Below, in pieces: positions 26,296 through 35,863 of a DNA stretch of 64,000 bases; position 1 is the stretch's first letter; each line of letters begins with the position of its first letter. The translations under genes and the position numbers were made by a program. The notes under the pieces are model-generated. The model saw only the letters and a program-made list of their open reading frames with translations, did not search any database and was not told where the DNA came from. This DNA comes from Acholeplasmatales bacterium (GTDB taxonomy: Bacteria; Bacillota_I; Bacilli_A; Acholeplasmatales; Anaeroplasmataceae), in assembly GCA_017441525.1 (NCBI GenBank), contig JAFRXJ010000027.1, forward strand, positions 1-64,000. Direction: 5' to 3'.

Positions 26296-28488
26296 TTATT
26301 CTTGAACTGGAGCTTCTTCTTTAGCTTCGTCTTTCTTTTCAAATTTCTTTTGAGCATCTTTTAATGCATCTTTTCTAGATAAGTCGATTTGGCCTTTTTC
26401 ATTAACACCAATGCATTTAACGATGATTTCATCATTTAATGATACAACATCTTCAGCCTTTTCTACTCTTTCTAAAGCAAGCTTAGAAATATGACATAAG
26501 CCTTCAGTTCCTGGCCATAATTCAACAAATACGCCATACTTTTCAACTCTTGTAACCTTACCAGTATAGATCTTGCCTACTTCAGCTTCCTTAACAGAAT
26601 TTACAATGTATTCTAAGCATGACTTAGCTGTAGCCATATCTGAGTGCATAACAAATACTCTACCATCTTGTTCGATATCGATCTTAACATTATCGAATTT
26701 TTCGATTGTAGCATTGATATTCTTTCCACCAGCGCCAATGACGTCTTTAATCTTATCTGGATTGATTTGAGCTGTAACAACCTTTGGAGCATATTTAGAT
26801 AATTCTGGTCTAACAGCTGGAATAGTTTGAAGCATATGATCTAGAATTTCTAATCTACCCTTCTTAGCTTGTGCTAAAGCCTCTTTTAGGATTTGATATG
26901 TAATACCCTTAATCTTAATATCCATTTGTAAAGCTGTAATACCATCTTTTGTACCAGCAACCTTGAAGTCCATATCTCCTAGGTGATCTTCCATACCTTG
27001 GATATCAGTTAATACTGTATAATGCTTTTCATCAGTCATGATTAAGCCCATTGCGATACCAGCAACTGGAGCCTTAATAGGAACACCCGCAGCCATTAAA
27101 GCTAATGTACCAGAACAAATTGTAGCTTGGCTTGAAGAACCATTAGATTCTAAAATTTCAGATACAACTCTAATTGTATATGGGAATTCATCTTCTGATG
27201 GAATTACATATGATAATGCTCTTTCACCTAATGCACCATGTCCGATTTCTCTTCTACCTGGAGCACCATATCTTCCTGTTTCACCAACAGAGAATTGAGG
27301 GAAATTATAATGTAACATAAATCTCTTATCTGGCTCATCAGATAAACCATCTAAAATTTGAGCATCAGATAGAGGTCCTAAAGTTACAGTACCTAAGCTT
27401 TGAGTCTGACCTCTTGTGAATAATGCTGAACCATGAGTTCTAGGTAAAACATCAACTCTAGATGATAAAGGTCTAATTTCATCAACCTTTCTTCCGTCTG
27501 GTCTAATCTTATCAACAGCGATCATTCTTCTTACTTCACCATGTAAGATTTCATCTAATGTATATTGAACACTCTTTAAATATAGGGCCTTAGCTTCAGT
27601 GTCTTCAACTTTTAAATCACCTAAATCTTTAACGAATACTTTCTTACCAAATTCTTCCAAAGTTTCTTCGTTAACTGCGTCAATTGCAGCATATCTTTCA
27701 AGCTTATCTTCAACTCTGATAGCCTTGATTAATTTTTCTTCAGCGAATGCCTTAACAGCCTTTTCTACATCTTTGTCTACTTCAAATAATGTAGGAACAT
27801 ACTTTTCTTTACCGCATTCCTTAACAATTTCTTTTTGGAATTCGCATAATTTTTGAATTTCAGCATGACCGAACTTTAATGCTTCCCACATATCATCTTC
27901 TGATACAAATCTAGCACCAGCTTCAACCATGTTAATAGCTGCTTGTGTACCTGCAACTGTCAAATTAATATCAGATACTTCTAACTCTACTGGAGTTGGG
28001 TTAATAATTAACTTACCATCAACTTTTCCAACTACTACACCAGCGATTGGTCCTTCAAAAGGAATATCAGAAATCATTAATGCAATTGATGAACCTAACA
28101 TTGCTGCCATTGCAGTTGAACAATCAGGGTCATTTGATAAAACTGTATTAATAACTTGTACTTCATTATTAAATCCTTCAGCAAATAAAGGACGGATAGG
28201 TCTATCAATTAATCTTGAAACTAATGTTTCATGTGTAGTTGCCTTTCCTTCACGCTTTAAAAATCCACCAGGGATTTTACCAGCTGCATATTGTTTTTCT
28301 TGGTATAAAACCATTAATGGGAAAAAGTCTTGGGTAGATGCTACATTATTAGAAACAGCTGCTGATAATACCACACTTTCTCCATATCTTACTAAACATG
28401 CACCAGATGCTTGCTTAGCTACTTCTCCGATTTCAATAACAAGTGGACGTCCTGCCCAATTGTATTCGAAGCGTTTAATATCACTCAT
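26296..28488 (-). CDS. pnp: Polynucleotide phosphorylase
   Basis: 730 residues, full length. Two RNase PH domains: the first with GGFLKREGK and [10 protein letters not shown], the second with [16 protein letters not shown] and [12 protein letters not shown] domain with [10 protein letters not shown] (about 580) and an S1 domain to the end ([18 protein letters not shown] split near residue 625). It degrades RNA 3' to 5' with phosphate and can add tails. Downstream of rpsO as in most bacteria, here 107 bases apart with an intervening terminator; an extended -10 (TGATATAAT) near 28528-28520 may give pnp its own promoter. Confidence 0.97.
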   Translation of the reverse strand: MSDIKRFEYNWAGRPLVIEIGEVAKQASGACLVRYGESVVLSAAVSNNVASTQDFFPLMVLYQEKQYAAGKIPGGFLKREGKATTHETLVSRLIDRPIRPLFAEGFNNEVQVINTVLSNDPDCSTAMAAMLGSSIALMISDIPFEGPIAGVVVGKVDGKLIINPTPVELEVSDINLTVAGTQAAINMVEAGARFVSEDDMWEALKFGHAEIQKLCEFQKEIVKECGKEKYVPTLFEVDKDVEKAVKAFAEEKLIKAIRVEDKLERYAAIDAVNEETLEEFGKKVFVKDLGDLKVEDTEAKALYLKSVQYTLDEILHGEVRRMIAVDKIRPDGRKVDEIRPLSSRVDVLPRTHGSALFTRGQTQSLGTVTLGPLSDAQILDGLSDEPDKRFMLHYNFPQFSVGETGRYGAPGRREIGHGALGERALSYVIPSEDEFPYTIRVVSEILESNGSSSQATICSGTLALMAAGVPIKAPVAGIAMGLIMTDEKHYTVLTDIQGMEDHLGDMDFKVAGTKDGITALQMDIKIKGITYQILKEALAQAKKGRLEILDHMLQTIPAVRPELSKYAPKVVTAQINPDKIKDVIGAGGKNINATIEKFDNVKIDIEQDGRVFVMHSDMATAKSCLEYIVNSVKEAEVGKIYTGKVTRVEKYGVFVELWPGTEGLCHISKLALERVEKAEDVVSLNDEIIVKCIGVNEKGQIDLSRKDALKDAQKKFEKKDEAKEEAPVQE

Positions 28489-28574
28489 CTTCTATTTTTC
28501 TCCTTAATTTTATATAGTCCTTTGTTATTATATCACAATAAAAACAAAAATACATTAATTTATTTTAAATAAAT

Positions 28575-28604
28575 TAAAAAGGCACTCTCAAATGAGAATG
28601 CCTT
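28575..28604 (-). terminator. rpsO terminator
   Basis: AAGGCA-TCTCA stem with one C-A mismatch, loop of 2, then T5 on the minus strand. Confidence 0.85.
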
Positions 28605-28609
28605 AATAA

Positions 28610-28879
28610 TTACTTTCTTAAGCCTAGTTTTTGAACTAATGCTTCATATCTCTTAAGATCTTGTTTCTTAAGATAATTTAATAATGATTTTCTATGACCA
28701 ATCTTGATCATTAAACCACGCTTTGAAGCAAAGTCATGAATATGATAGTTAAAATGTTCATTTAATTCGTTGATTTCGTAAGTTAAGATAGCTACTTGAA
28801 CTTCTACAGAACCAGTATCTTTTTCATTCTTACCGAATTCTTTAACAATTTTAGCTTTTACATCAGCAGTTAATGCCAT
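28610..28879 (-). CDS. rpsO: 30S ribosomal protein S15
   Basis: 89 residues, matching the family. S15 landmarks: GSVEVQVAILTYEINEL, the HDFASKRGL turn and HRKSLLNYLKK. It binds the 16S central domain early in assembly. Start at 28879 (MALTADVK) is chosen because AGGAGG lies 9 bases upstream; the ATG at 28885 is only 3 bases from it and would add two residues. Confidence 0.97.
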   Translation of the reverse strand: MALTADVKAKIVKEFGKNEKDTGSVEVQVAILTYEINELNEHFNYHIHDFASKRGLMIKIGHRKSLLNYLKKQDLKRYEALVQKLGLRK

Positions 28880-28885
28880 TTTCAT

Positions 28886-28966
28886 GTTCCTCCTATTATT
28901 ATATATTTGCGTTAATCCAAGTGTGTAAATGGAGAATTTAGCACCCTAGAAAAACGTACCAAAGTT
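28886..28966 (-). promoter_or_regulatory. rpsO leader, candidate S15 autoregulatory RNA
   Basis: About 80 bases between the start site and SD. The segment can pair TTTG with CAAA on the outside and GGTG with CACAC inside, near the SD. S15 represses its own mRNA in several phyla by such leaders, which differ in sequence. The fold is inferred by eye. Confidence 0.4.
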
Positions 28967-28995
28967 ATTATATTATAAAAATATAATATATGCAA
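28967..28995 (-). promoter_or_regulatory. rpsO promoter
   Basis: TTGCAT (28995-28990), 17 bp, TATAAT (28972-28967) on the minus strand. Confidence 0.7.
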
Positions 28996-29023
28996 CAATT
29001 ATTTTTTATTCTTCATTTTAATA

Positions 29024-29335
29024 TTAATGTAATGGTCCCCAAGGAATGTTATCATTATAAGTATCACTTTGTTTAAAATGAGAATCTGCTAATAGCATTT
29101 TATCTTCTATAATTTGATCAGCTATACTATTTAAATAAGAATCTTCTTCTCCAGGTTCATAATCACTAGAAGCTTTCGCGAAAACAAATGACACTTTTGG
29201 CTCTTCTCCCTTTAGTGTAAATGCGAAAATATTATTATTTTCTTCATCATAGAAAGCATATATTTTTCCAATTCTTGATCTACCAGAAATATCTTCAAAT
29301 GTAGAATCTAATAATGTTTGAACATAATAATTCAA
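29024..29335 (-). pseudogene. Small unknown ORF, probably the detached 3' part of the gene at 29367-30116
   Basis: 103 residues from a TTG, with no SD sequence and no ATG. The open frame runs upstream only to a TAG at about 29389-29387. Its N-terminal reading continues sensibly from the upstream gene if two bases (one CA unit) are added in the CACAC run near 29380: EAH then TIDFESIDDRNAFLNYYVQT. The C-terminal part is soluble and acidic (KGEEPKVSFVF, EPGEEDSYLN) and not recognised. It may be a frameshifted segment, a sequencing error, or a coupled small gene. Confidence 0.45.
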
Positions 29336-29366
29336 GAAAGCATTTCTATCATCAATAGATTCAAAA

Positions 29367-30116
29367 TCAATAGTGTGCTTCTAACCATTCTTCTTTTTTA
29401 ATGAAGATTTTTTTATTTGATTTTAGTACAATAATCGAACCAATTGAATTGAAAATAGTTAATGTTATAAATCCAAAAGAAATTAATATAATCAGCATCG
29501 TTTCTTTTTTCAATTTTAATGTTGCTATTGTATATGAAATAATATTAATATAAATTGAAAAAGGAATTGATAAAAAAATAATTATGAAGAAACCATAAAA
29601 GAAACACATAAATACATTCCAAAGTGGCCATCCATTATTTTCATTCATTACTGATTCAAAAAAAGTTTGTAAATATGGGAAAGTAAATTTAATTAGAACA
29701 AAAATATATAATCCCATATATATTATGCTAATTATTATTGATAATACGAATAGTACTTTTACACCTATACTAATTGCAATTGCTCTTTCGTCTTTTATCT
29801 TTTTTTCCTTCTTTTCTTTAATTATCTCATTTTCTGCAGTTATCTCCATATCTTTATTATCTAAATCTTTAGAATGTAAAATGTAACCAAAAATTGAAGT
29901 TATATTCGCAATTACATTTAATGTAAGAATGGATATTACAAATGTAGCAATATCATACGACTTTTTATTATTTTTAGGACCTATTGCTAATAATACACCA
30001 GTTATAAGAAGTAATATACCATATATTAATGTCATTAAAGAAAGAAATGAAACATTAGTATCACTATCTAAGAATGCTAAAATAGTAATACCTGCTATAA
30101 TAAATGATATAATCAT
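29367..30116 (-). CDS. Multi-pass membrane protein, start and end uncertain
   Basis: 249 residues as drawn, with about 5 hydrophobic helices: two or three near the N-terminus, a charged cytosolic linker (KEKKEKKIKDE), then two or three more. Function unknown. The ATG at 30116 has no spaced SD and starts within the first helix. The frame stays open upstream (SYRKISKIG just before the Met), so the true start may be an upstream non-ATG codon. The 3' end (EEWLEAHY) probably reflects a frameshift into the next ORF. A TTGACA and a TATAAT lie upstream (30181-30235) but spaced too widely for a confident promoter. Confidence 0.55.
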   Translation of the reverse strand: MIISFIIAGITILAFLDSDTNVSFLSLMTLIYGILLLITGVLLAIGPKNNKKSYDIATFVISILTLNVIANITSIFGYILHSKDLDNKDMEITAENEIIKEKKEKKIKDERAIAISIGVKVLFVLSIIISIIYMGLYIFVLIKFTFPYLQTFFESVMNENNGWPLWNVFMCFFYGFFIIIFLSIPFSIYINIISYTIATLKLKKETMLIILISFGFITLTIFNSIGSIIVLKSNKKIFIKKEEWLEAHY

Positions 30117-30243
30117 TCCTATTTTAGATATTTTTCTATAACTCTTTTCTATATATTTTCTCCCAAAACACGTGACAAATTTTTATATTTAAAATCTCAC
30201 TATTATAGCTTATCTTTTATATATCATTTTTGTCAAGGCAAAC

Positions 30244-30270
30244 AAAAAAAGCGTGCTTTAACACGCCTTT
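30244..30270 (-). terminator. ribF operon terminator
   Basis: GCGTG-n6-CACGC with T7 on the minus strand after the ribF stop. Confidence 0.88.
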
Positions 30271-30274
30271 AAAA

Positions 30275-31186
30275 TTATTTTGTTAAATATAAATCTCCTG
30301 CAAGCTTAATACAGTTCTTCTTATCTTTTTCTAGTTGTTTAATTAATTCTTCTTTTGAATTATATTTCTTTTCATCTCTAATTTTATCAATAAAGAATAT
30401 TTCTATTGTTTGATCATATATATCTTCATCAAAATTAAAGATATGTACTTCTAATTCTAGATTATCTTTAAAATTAAATGTAGGATTATGACCAATATTT
30501 GCCATACCCAAATGAGGTATACCATCAACTAATATGTTAGCGAAATATACTCCAGATGCTGGCATAAAATAGTTTTTATAATCAATATTAGCAGTTGGAA
30601 AACCTATTAATCTTCCAATTTGTTTTCCATATTTTACTTTTCCTCTTATTGAAAATAATCTACCTAATAATCTATTTGCTTCTTTAACATTACCAGATGA
30701 TATTAATTCTCTTATATATGTTGAAGAAACTCTTACATTATCAAATACAAATTTTTTAACTTCATAAAATTCAAATTCTTTAGCTAAATCTAAAATATTA
30801 CCTTCAGCACGTCTTCCGAATGTAAAATCATATCCACATACTACTGATTTAATATTCATAAATTTTAATTTAGCCATAAATTCTTCTTTTGGCATTTCAG
30901 CTAATTTCTCATCAAATTCAATGACAATTAGATAATCAACACCAAATCTAGATATAATATCAGTTTTAATTTCAAGTGGAGTAATTAAAGGATAATTAGG
31001 AATTCTTTTTAAGAATACAGATGGATGTGGATAGAAAGTTAATACTGCAGATTTATATCCATGTCTCTTGCATTCATAAATAAGCTTTTGGTGTCCTAAA
31101 TGAACTCCATCAAAGTTACCAATTGCTGCACAAACAGGCTCTGGTAATGGTGTGAAATTTTGATCTTTTATGAATATACTTTTCAT
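30275..31186 (-). CDS. ribF: Bifunctional riboflavin kinase/FMN adenylyltransferase
   Basis: 303 residues. N-terminal adenylyltransferase domain with AAIGNFDGVHLGHQKLI and YDFTFGRRAEGN; C-terminal riboflavin kinase domain from about 180 with IGFPTANIDY and the GVYFANI strand. It makes FMN from riboflavin and FAD from FMN. Last gene of the long thyA-to-ribF minus-strand run, 15 bases after truB; truB-ribF adjacency is widely conserved. It complements the riboflavin importer RibU at 52-53 kb. Confidence 0.96.
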   Translation of the reverse strand: MKSIFIKDQNFTPLPEPVCAAIGNFDGVHLGHQKLIYECKRHGYKSAVLTFYPHPSVFLKRIPNYPLITPLEIKTDIISRFGVDYLIVIEFDEKLAEMPKEEFMAKLKFMNIKSVVCGYDFTFGRRAEGNILDLAKEFEFYEVKKFVFDNVRVSSTYIRELISSGNVKEANRLLGRLFSIRGKVKYGKQIGRLIGFPTANIDYKNYFMPASGVYFANILVDGIPHLGMANIGHNPTFNFKDNLELEVHIFNFDEDIYDQTIEIFFIDKIRDEKKYNSKEELIKQLEKDKKNCIKLAGDLYLTK

Positions 31187-31201
31187 AAATTAAATCACTT
31201 C

Positions 31202-32047
31202 CTAAAAAATTAAAACTGGTTTATATATATTTTTATTAGTTTCTTCGTATATTGCTATTATATCACAATTATTTACTACAAAAAAGATACCAGAAATAGT
31301 AGTTTGTCTTTCATCAAGTTCTACTCCATTTTTAACTAATTTAGCAATATAATCATTTACTTTAACCTTTGGAAAATTAAAGAAATCTTCTATTTTAATA
31401 ATATCTTTTTCTTCTATTTCATCTAATTTTTTCGTATTTGATACATCAAATTGTTCTATTTTAGTTCTTCTTAATTCTTTTATTATGGCATCACTATTTA
31501 ACATTTGGCCTAAATCTCTTGCAAAAGATCTTACATAAAATCCTTTAGATACATTTAATCTTATAGTGCATTCATAATTTATGGTATCAAAATCTAATAA
31601 TTCTATATCATTAATTTTGATTTTTCTTTTTTCAACTTCTATTTCAATACCTTCTCTTTGGTATTCATATAATTTTTTACCATTAATTTTAATAGCAGAA
31701 GTCATAGGAGGAATTTGATATTCTTCCTTTTTTAATTCATTAATTGAATTAATTAATTCTTCTTTACTAAATTTATTTAATTTACCATCTAAAACATTAG
31801 AATCATAATCTAGGGTTTCACTTGTTTTTCCAAACTTAATTTTAGCAACATATTCTTTATTATGTTCATTAATATATTTCATTAATTTAGTTGCCTTATT
31901 TACGGCAACAATCATTAATCCTGTAGCGTTTGGATCAAGTGTCCCATTATGACCTGTCTTATTTAGTTTTAATTTCCATTTAATTTTATTACAAACCTGA
32001 AAGCTTGTTATTTCCTTTTCTTTATCAACAAATATAAATCCATCCAT
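31202..32047 (-). CDS. truB: tRNA pseudouridine-55 synthase
   Basis: 281 residues. The catalytic motif HNGTLDPNATGLMIV contains the Asp that attacks uracil. YVRSFARDLG near 170 is also typical. It makes pseudouridine 55 in the T-loop of tRNAs. The first base overlaps the stop of the thiamine pyrophosphokinase gene (TAATG), so it is coupled. No PUA tail, as expected for the short bacterial form. Confidence 0.95.
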   Translation of the reverse strand: MDGFIFVDKEKEITSFQVCNKIKWKLKLNKTGHNGTLDPNATGLMIVAVNKATKLMKYINEHNKEYVAKIKFGKTSETLDYDSNVLDGKLNKFSKEELINSINELKKEEYQIPPMTSAIKINGKKLYEYQREGIEIEVEKRKIKINDIELLDFDTINYECTIRLNVSKGFYVRSFARDLGQMLNSDAIIKELRRTKIEQFDVSNTKKLDEIEEKDIIKIEDFFNFPKVKVNDYIAKLVKNGVELDERQTTISGIFFVVNNCDIIAIYEETNKNIYKPVLIF

Positions 32048-32661
32048 TATTTTATTTCACCATCATCCTTGGTATAGATAATCAATATTTTTCCGCTATT
32101 AATTTTAATAAATGGATTATGAGTTATTTCATTTGAAATACCAAGCGGATCTTTCATTTTTAAATCATAATTATTTAATTCATATTTAAATCCAGAAAGG
32201 GAAATATTAGTACTATCATCTAATGAGAAAATGGAAACAAATTTATAGCCTTCTTCAGGTTCTATAGATTTAGATGTTGACATAATTAAGGTATTATCAT
32301 CTATTATTTTTAGATTTGGATATTCATAAAATAATAATAGATTAGCATAAAAATGTTCTATTCTTTTGCCTGTTATTCCACCTAATATTATGATTTCATC
32401 ATAATCTTTAACCAATTCTAGTGCTTCTAGTGTATCTGTTTTATCTTTAATAGGATTTAGTTTAATAACTTGTTTAGAGTGCTTTTCGATAATTTCAAGT
32501 TCCTCTTTTGTTACTGAATCAAAATCACCGATAGAAACATCTAGGTTAATATTATGCATAATCGCATTATATGCCCCTCTATCAGCTCCAACAACAAAGG
32601 AATTATCTATATATTTTTTATCAATATTTGAGATATTTTTTAAAATTATTACAGCTCTCAT
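32047..32661 (-). CDS. Thiamine pyrophosphokinase
   Basis: 204 residues. Family motifs: VVGADRGAYNAI, SIGDFDSV, DKTDTLEAL and GGITGKRIEHFYANL, which bind thiamine and ATP-Mg. It converts thiamine to thiamine diphosphate. It sits between mutS2 and truB. The family is called thiN or TPK in Firmicutes, usually near rpe/rsgA; here that context is absent. Confidence 0.92.
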   Translation of the reverse strand: MRAVIILKNISNIDKKYIDNSFVVGADRGAYNAIMHNINLDVSIGDFDSVTKEELEIIEKHSKQVIKLNPIKDKTDTLEALELVKDYDEIIILGGITGKRIEHFYANLLLFYEYPNLKIIDDNTLIMSTSKSIEPEEGYKFVSIFSLDDSTNISLSGFKYELNNYDLKMKDPLGISNEITHNPFIKINSGKILIIYTKDDGEIK

Positions 32662-32671
32662 ATAATTCCTC

Positions 32672-34990
32672 CTACTTTAGATAAACAATTGTTACACCAT
32701 TTAAACCTTCGCCCTCGCCACCATATCTATAGCTTTTTACATAAGGGCAAGTCTTTAAATATTCTTGTACTGCCTTTCTAATCGCACCAGTACCAAAGCC
32801 ATGGATAATTGATACTTGTTGTAAATTACCATAGATAGCTTGATCAATATAATCATCCATCAATGTTTTAACTTCTTCATATCTCTTTCCTCTTAAATCG
32901 AGAGATAGAGATGCATGTGATGCAGGATTATAGCCTGACAATTTAGTTTCTTTCTTTGGCTTTTCTACTGGTTTTGCAGATAATTGTAATTCAGATCTTT
33001 TAAATTCCATCTGGAATTGTCCTATATTAACAAAATATTTATTACCTTTTATTTTATTAATAGTTCCATATTTTTCATATGTTTTAATATAAACATAATC
33101 TCCAATATTTAATTCTTCGTTAAATAAAGTTTCTTCTTGTTCTTTAACCTCAAGACTTCTAGCCTTTCTAGTTAATTCAGCTAATTGATGTTCTTTGAAG
33201 TTTTCTTCACTCATATTCTTAATTTCATTAATTAAGCCTGAAGCTTCTTGTTTAGCTTCCTTTAAGATATCATTAGCTTTATTTTTAGCATCATTAATAA
33301 TCTTATCAGTTCTCTTAACAAGATCTACCTTTTCTTTATTAACTTCATAAACTAAATTAGCATACATCTTCTTTTCTTTTTCTAATTCTTCTTGTTCTTT
33401 ACGAAGCTTTGTCATTTCTTCTTCAAGATTACCAATTAGATTAGAAGATTCAGAAGATATATTATTTAATTCGTTTCTTGCCATTTTGATTATTTCTTCA
33501 TTTAATCCAAGTCTCTTAGCAATTTCAATTGCGTTAGATTTACCAGGAACACCAAGTAATAATCTATATGTTGGCATTAATGTATCAGTATTAAATTCTA
33601 CAGATGCGTTAATAATACCTTCATTATTATATGCATAATTTTTTAACTCACTATAGTGTGTAGTCGCAATAACACGAGATCCAGCCTTTTTTAGATAATC
33701 GATAATAGATATAGCTAAACCAGAACCTTCTTTAGGATCTGTACCACTACCAAGCTCATCTAATAATACTAATGATTTAAATGAAATATTATTTAAAATA
33801 TTTACAATATTTGTCATATGACTTGAGAATGTTGATAAAGATTGTTCAATAGATTGTTCATCACCTATATCAGCTAAAATATCATCAAAGAATCCAAATT
33901 TAGAATCAGATGATGCAGGAACCATCATTCCGTTATAAACCATTAAATGTAATAAGCCTATAGTCTTTATAGCAACAGTCTTACCGCCTGTATTAGGTCC
34001 AGTAATAATTATTACTGAATATTTTTTACCTATTTCACAATCAATAGGTACACATTTTTCTTTATCTATTAATGGATGTTTTGCCTTTTTAATTTCAAAA
34101 GCTTCTTTATTTTCTAATGTAACATCATTATATCCTAAATCCTTAGCCATTAAAGCTTTAGAATAAACTATATCTAATTTAGTTAATATTTCTAAATTAT
34201 TAATTAAAGAATCAGCTTCTGCCCCAACTAATAAAGATAAATTCTTTAATATAATTTGAACCTGTTTCTTTTCTTCAGCTAAATATGAATCAATTTGATT
34301 GGCAGTTTCAAGTGTTACCTCTGGTTCAATATAGGCAGTTGTATTAGATGAAGATAAGTCATGTACAACACCTTTAAAGCTATTTTTATATTCAATCTTA
34401 ACAGGAAGACACATTCTTCCATCTCTTTGAACAATTAAAGGCTCTGTAAGCATAGATGCTTTAGTTTGCAATAATTCATTTAATTTAGCACGAAGTCTAT
34501 TCTCTAAAGACTTTAAGCTTCTTCTTACAACAAATAATTCTTTTGAAGCATTATCTACAACTATACCTTCTTCATTAATTGCTAAAGTAATATTAGTCTT
34601 TAATGTTTTAAATAAACTTAAGTTATCAACAATAGTTTTTAATGTATTAACATCTACTTTAATATCATTTAATTGTTTAAAATATTTAATAACATTTTCA
34701 CTATTATTAATCAAATTAACAATATTTAAAAGTTCTCTTTCATTTAATACACCTTGTAATTTAACTCTCTTTAATGAATCATTAACATCAGCTAAATTAT
34801 CAATAGGTAAATCAGATAATTTAATTATAGAATCATATGCTTCTTTAGTATAATTCTTTTCTTTAATAATCTTATCAAATGAATTATTAAGCTCTGTTTC
34901 TAATATTAATTTTTTAGCATAGCTTGTTTTAGCATAAGTTGATAATATTTCTAATACCTTATCAAATTCTAATGTTTTTATATCATACAT
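32672..34990 (-). CDS. mutS2: Endonuclease MutS2
   Basis: 772 residues. N-terminal clamp and lever helices, then the ABC-type ATPase with GPNTGGKTVAIKT (Walker A) and LLDELGSGTDP (Walker B). A long coiled coil follows, with a KOW-like strand region, and a C-terminal Smr endonuclease domain (SLDLRGKRYEE, HGFGTGAIRKAV). It lacks the mismatch-binding domain I of MutS. Functions known for the family are suppression of recombination and rescue of collided ribosomes. It is in the thyA-ribF gene run. Confidence 0.96.
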   Translation of the reverse strand: MYDIKTLEFDKVLEILSTYAKTSYAKKLILETELNNSFDKIIKEKNYTKEAYDSIIKLSDLPIDNLADVNDSLKRVKLQGVLNERELLNIVNLINNSENVIKYFKQLNDIKVDVNTLKTIVDNLSLFKTLKTNITLAINEEGIVVDNASKELFVVRRSLKSLENRLRAKLNELLQTKASMLTEPLIVQRDGRMCLPVKIEYKNSFKGVVHDLSSSNTTAYIEPEVTLETANQIDSYLAEEKKQVQIILKNLSLLVGAEADSLINNLEILTKLDIVYSKALMAKDLGYNDVTLENKEAFEIKKAKHPLIDKEKCVPIDCEIGKKYSVIIITGPNTGGKTVAIKTIGLLHLMVYNGMMVPASSDSKFGFFDDILADIGDEQSIEQSLSTFSSHMTNIVNILNNISFKSLVLLDELGSGTDPKEGSGLAISIIDYLKKAGSRVIATTHYSELKNYAYNNEGIINASVEFNTDTLMPTYRLLLGVPGKSNAIEIAKRLGLNEEIIKMARNELNNISSESSNLIGNLEEEMTKLRKEQEELEKEKKMYANLVYEVNKEKVDLVKRTDKIINDAKNKANDILKEAKQEASGLINEIKNMSEENFKEHQLAELTRKARSLEVKEQEETLFNEELNIGDYVYIKTYEKYGTINKIKGNKYFVNIGQFQMEFKRSELQLSAKPVEKPKKETKLSGYNPASHASLSLDLRGKRYEEVKTLMDDYIDQAIYGNLQQVSIIHGFGTGAIRKAVQEYLKTCPYVKSYRYGGEGEGLNGVTIVYLK

Positions 34991-35027
34991 AGCTTTTCTC
35001 CATAAAGCAATAAAATATAGGACAAAC

Positions 35028-35651
35028 CTATATTTTTAAGCTTAATTGTGTATTCTTTTCTTTTGATTTCTTTTCATGAGTTCTAGGAATAAAATCAATA
35101 TTTTCCTTTAAGTCAGTATATGTCATAATATTAGTTCCATATACATCAGTATTAGGATGAACGAACTCCATTTCACATTCATTAATATATCTTAATAAAG
35201 ATCTAGCATTTGGGTAAATAATATATAGCTTTCTAGGGATTCTATTTTCATCTTCCCTAACTAATTCCATTCTCATTAATTCCTCTATCTCAGGAACAAA
35301 TTTCATAGACTCATCTTTAAATGTCTTTCTTATTTGCCATTTAACAGAGTTATTAACACAAATTTCAGGTCCACCGAAATTATCTACTACTTTTATATAA
35401 TAAAAATAATCTCTAGTTTTTAAAATATAATCATAAGGTAATCTAGGAGCCTTTTTATTTTCATATTCAATTTTTTTAAACTCACTATTTTCCTTATCTA
35501 AATTAACAACATTTTCTAATATCTTTTCTACATCAGAAAACATTGTTTTAATTCTTTTTTTATTAATGACATTTAATAAAACAGAAACGAAAATAATAAG
35601 GGCAATAATTAGTACAACAACTATAGATAATATAATTATTACCTTTTCCAT
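35028..35651 (-). CDS. Single-pass membrane protein with unknown cytosolic domain
   Basis: 207 residues: one N-terminal helix (about 4-30), then a cytosolic domain. The segment YDYILKTRDYFYYIKVV followed by a basic WQIRKTFKD stretch looks like the strand pattern of nuclease-related or NERD-like folds, but I cannot see a complete PD-(D/E)xK motif, so no function is assigned. It is in an operon with plsC and mutS2; 8 bases after the preceding small gene. Confidence 0.65.
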   Translation of the reverse strand: MEKVIIILSIVVVLIIALIIFVSVLLNVINKKRIKTMFSDVEKILENVVNLDKENSEFKKIEYENKKAPRLPYDYILKTRDYFYYIKVVDNFGGPEICVNNSVKWQIRKTFKDESMKFVPEIEELMRMELVREDENRIPRKLYIIYPNARSLLRYINECEMEFVHPNTDVYGTNIMTYTDLKENIDFIPRTHEKKSKEKNTQLSLKI

Positions 35652-35659
35652 AAAATCAC

Positions 35660-35863
35660 CTAATTTCGTTTTTTGATTTTAATTAAAACTATAATAATTA
35701 ATATAGCATAATCTAAAATGCCTATTCCAAGAGGTATAAACGAAAATAATAACAATTGATCATTATTTCTAAAAGCACCAATTAATAACATTAATGTTCC
35801 TGTCATAATTAACAAAAAACCAAAAATGATACATAATTCAACTATTAGTTTCGCTCTAGCCAT
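35660..35863 (-). CDS. Small membrane protein of unknown function
   Basis: 67 residues, two hydrophobic helices (about 7-30 and 36-60) and a Lys/Arg-rich C-terminus. It overlaps the end of plsC by 8 bases, so it is coupled to it. Not recognised. Confidence 0.6.
   Translation of the reverse strand: MARAKLIVELCIIFGFLLIMTGTLMLLIGAFRNNDQLLLFSFIPLGIGILDYAILIIIVLIKIKKRN

Noticed and set aside
27929-28507. 192-codon plus-strand ORF opposite pnp
   Set aside because: Shadow of pnp; no SD and no recognisable protein.
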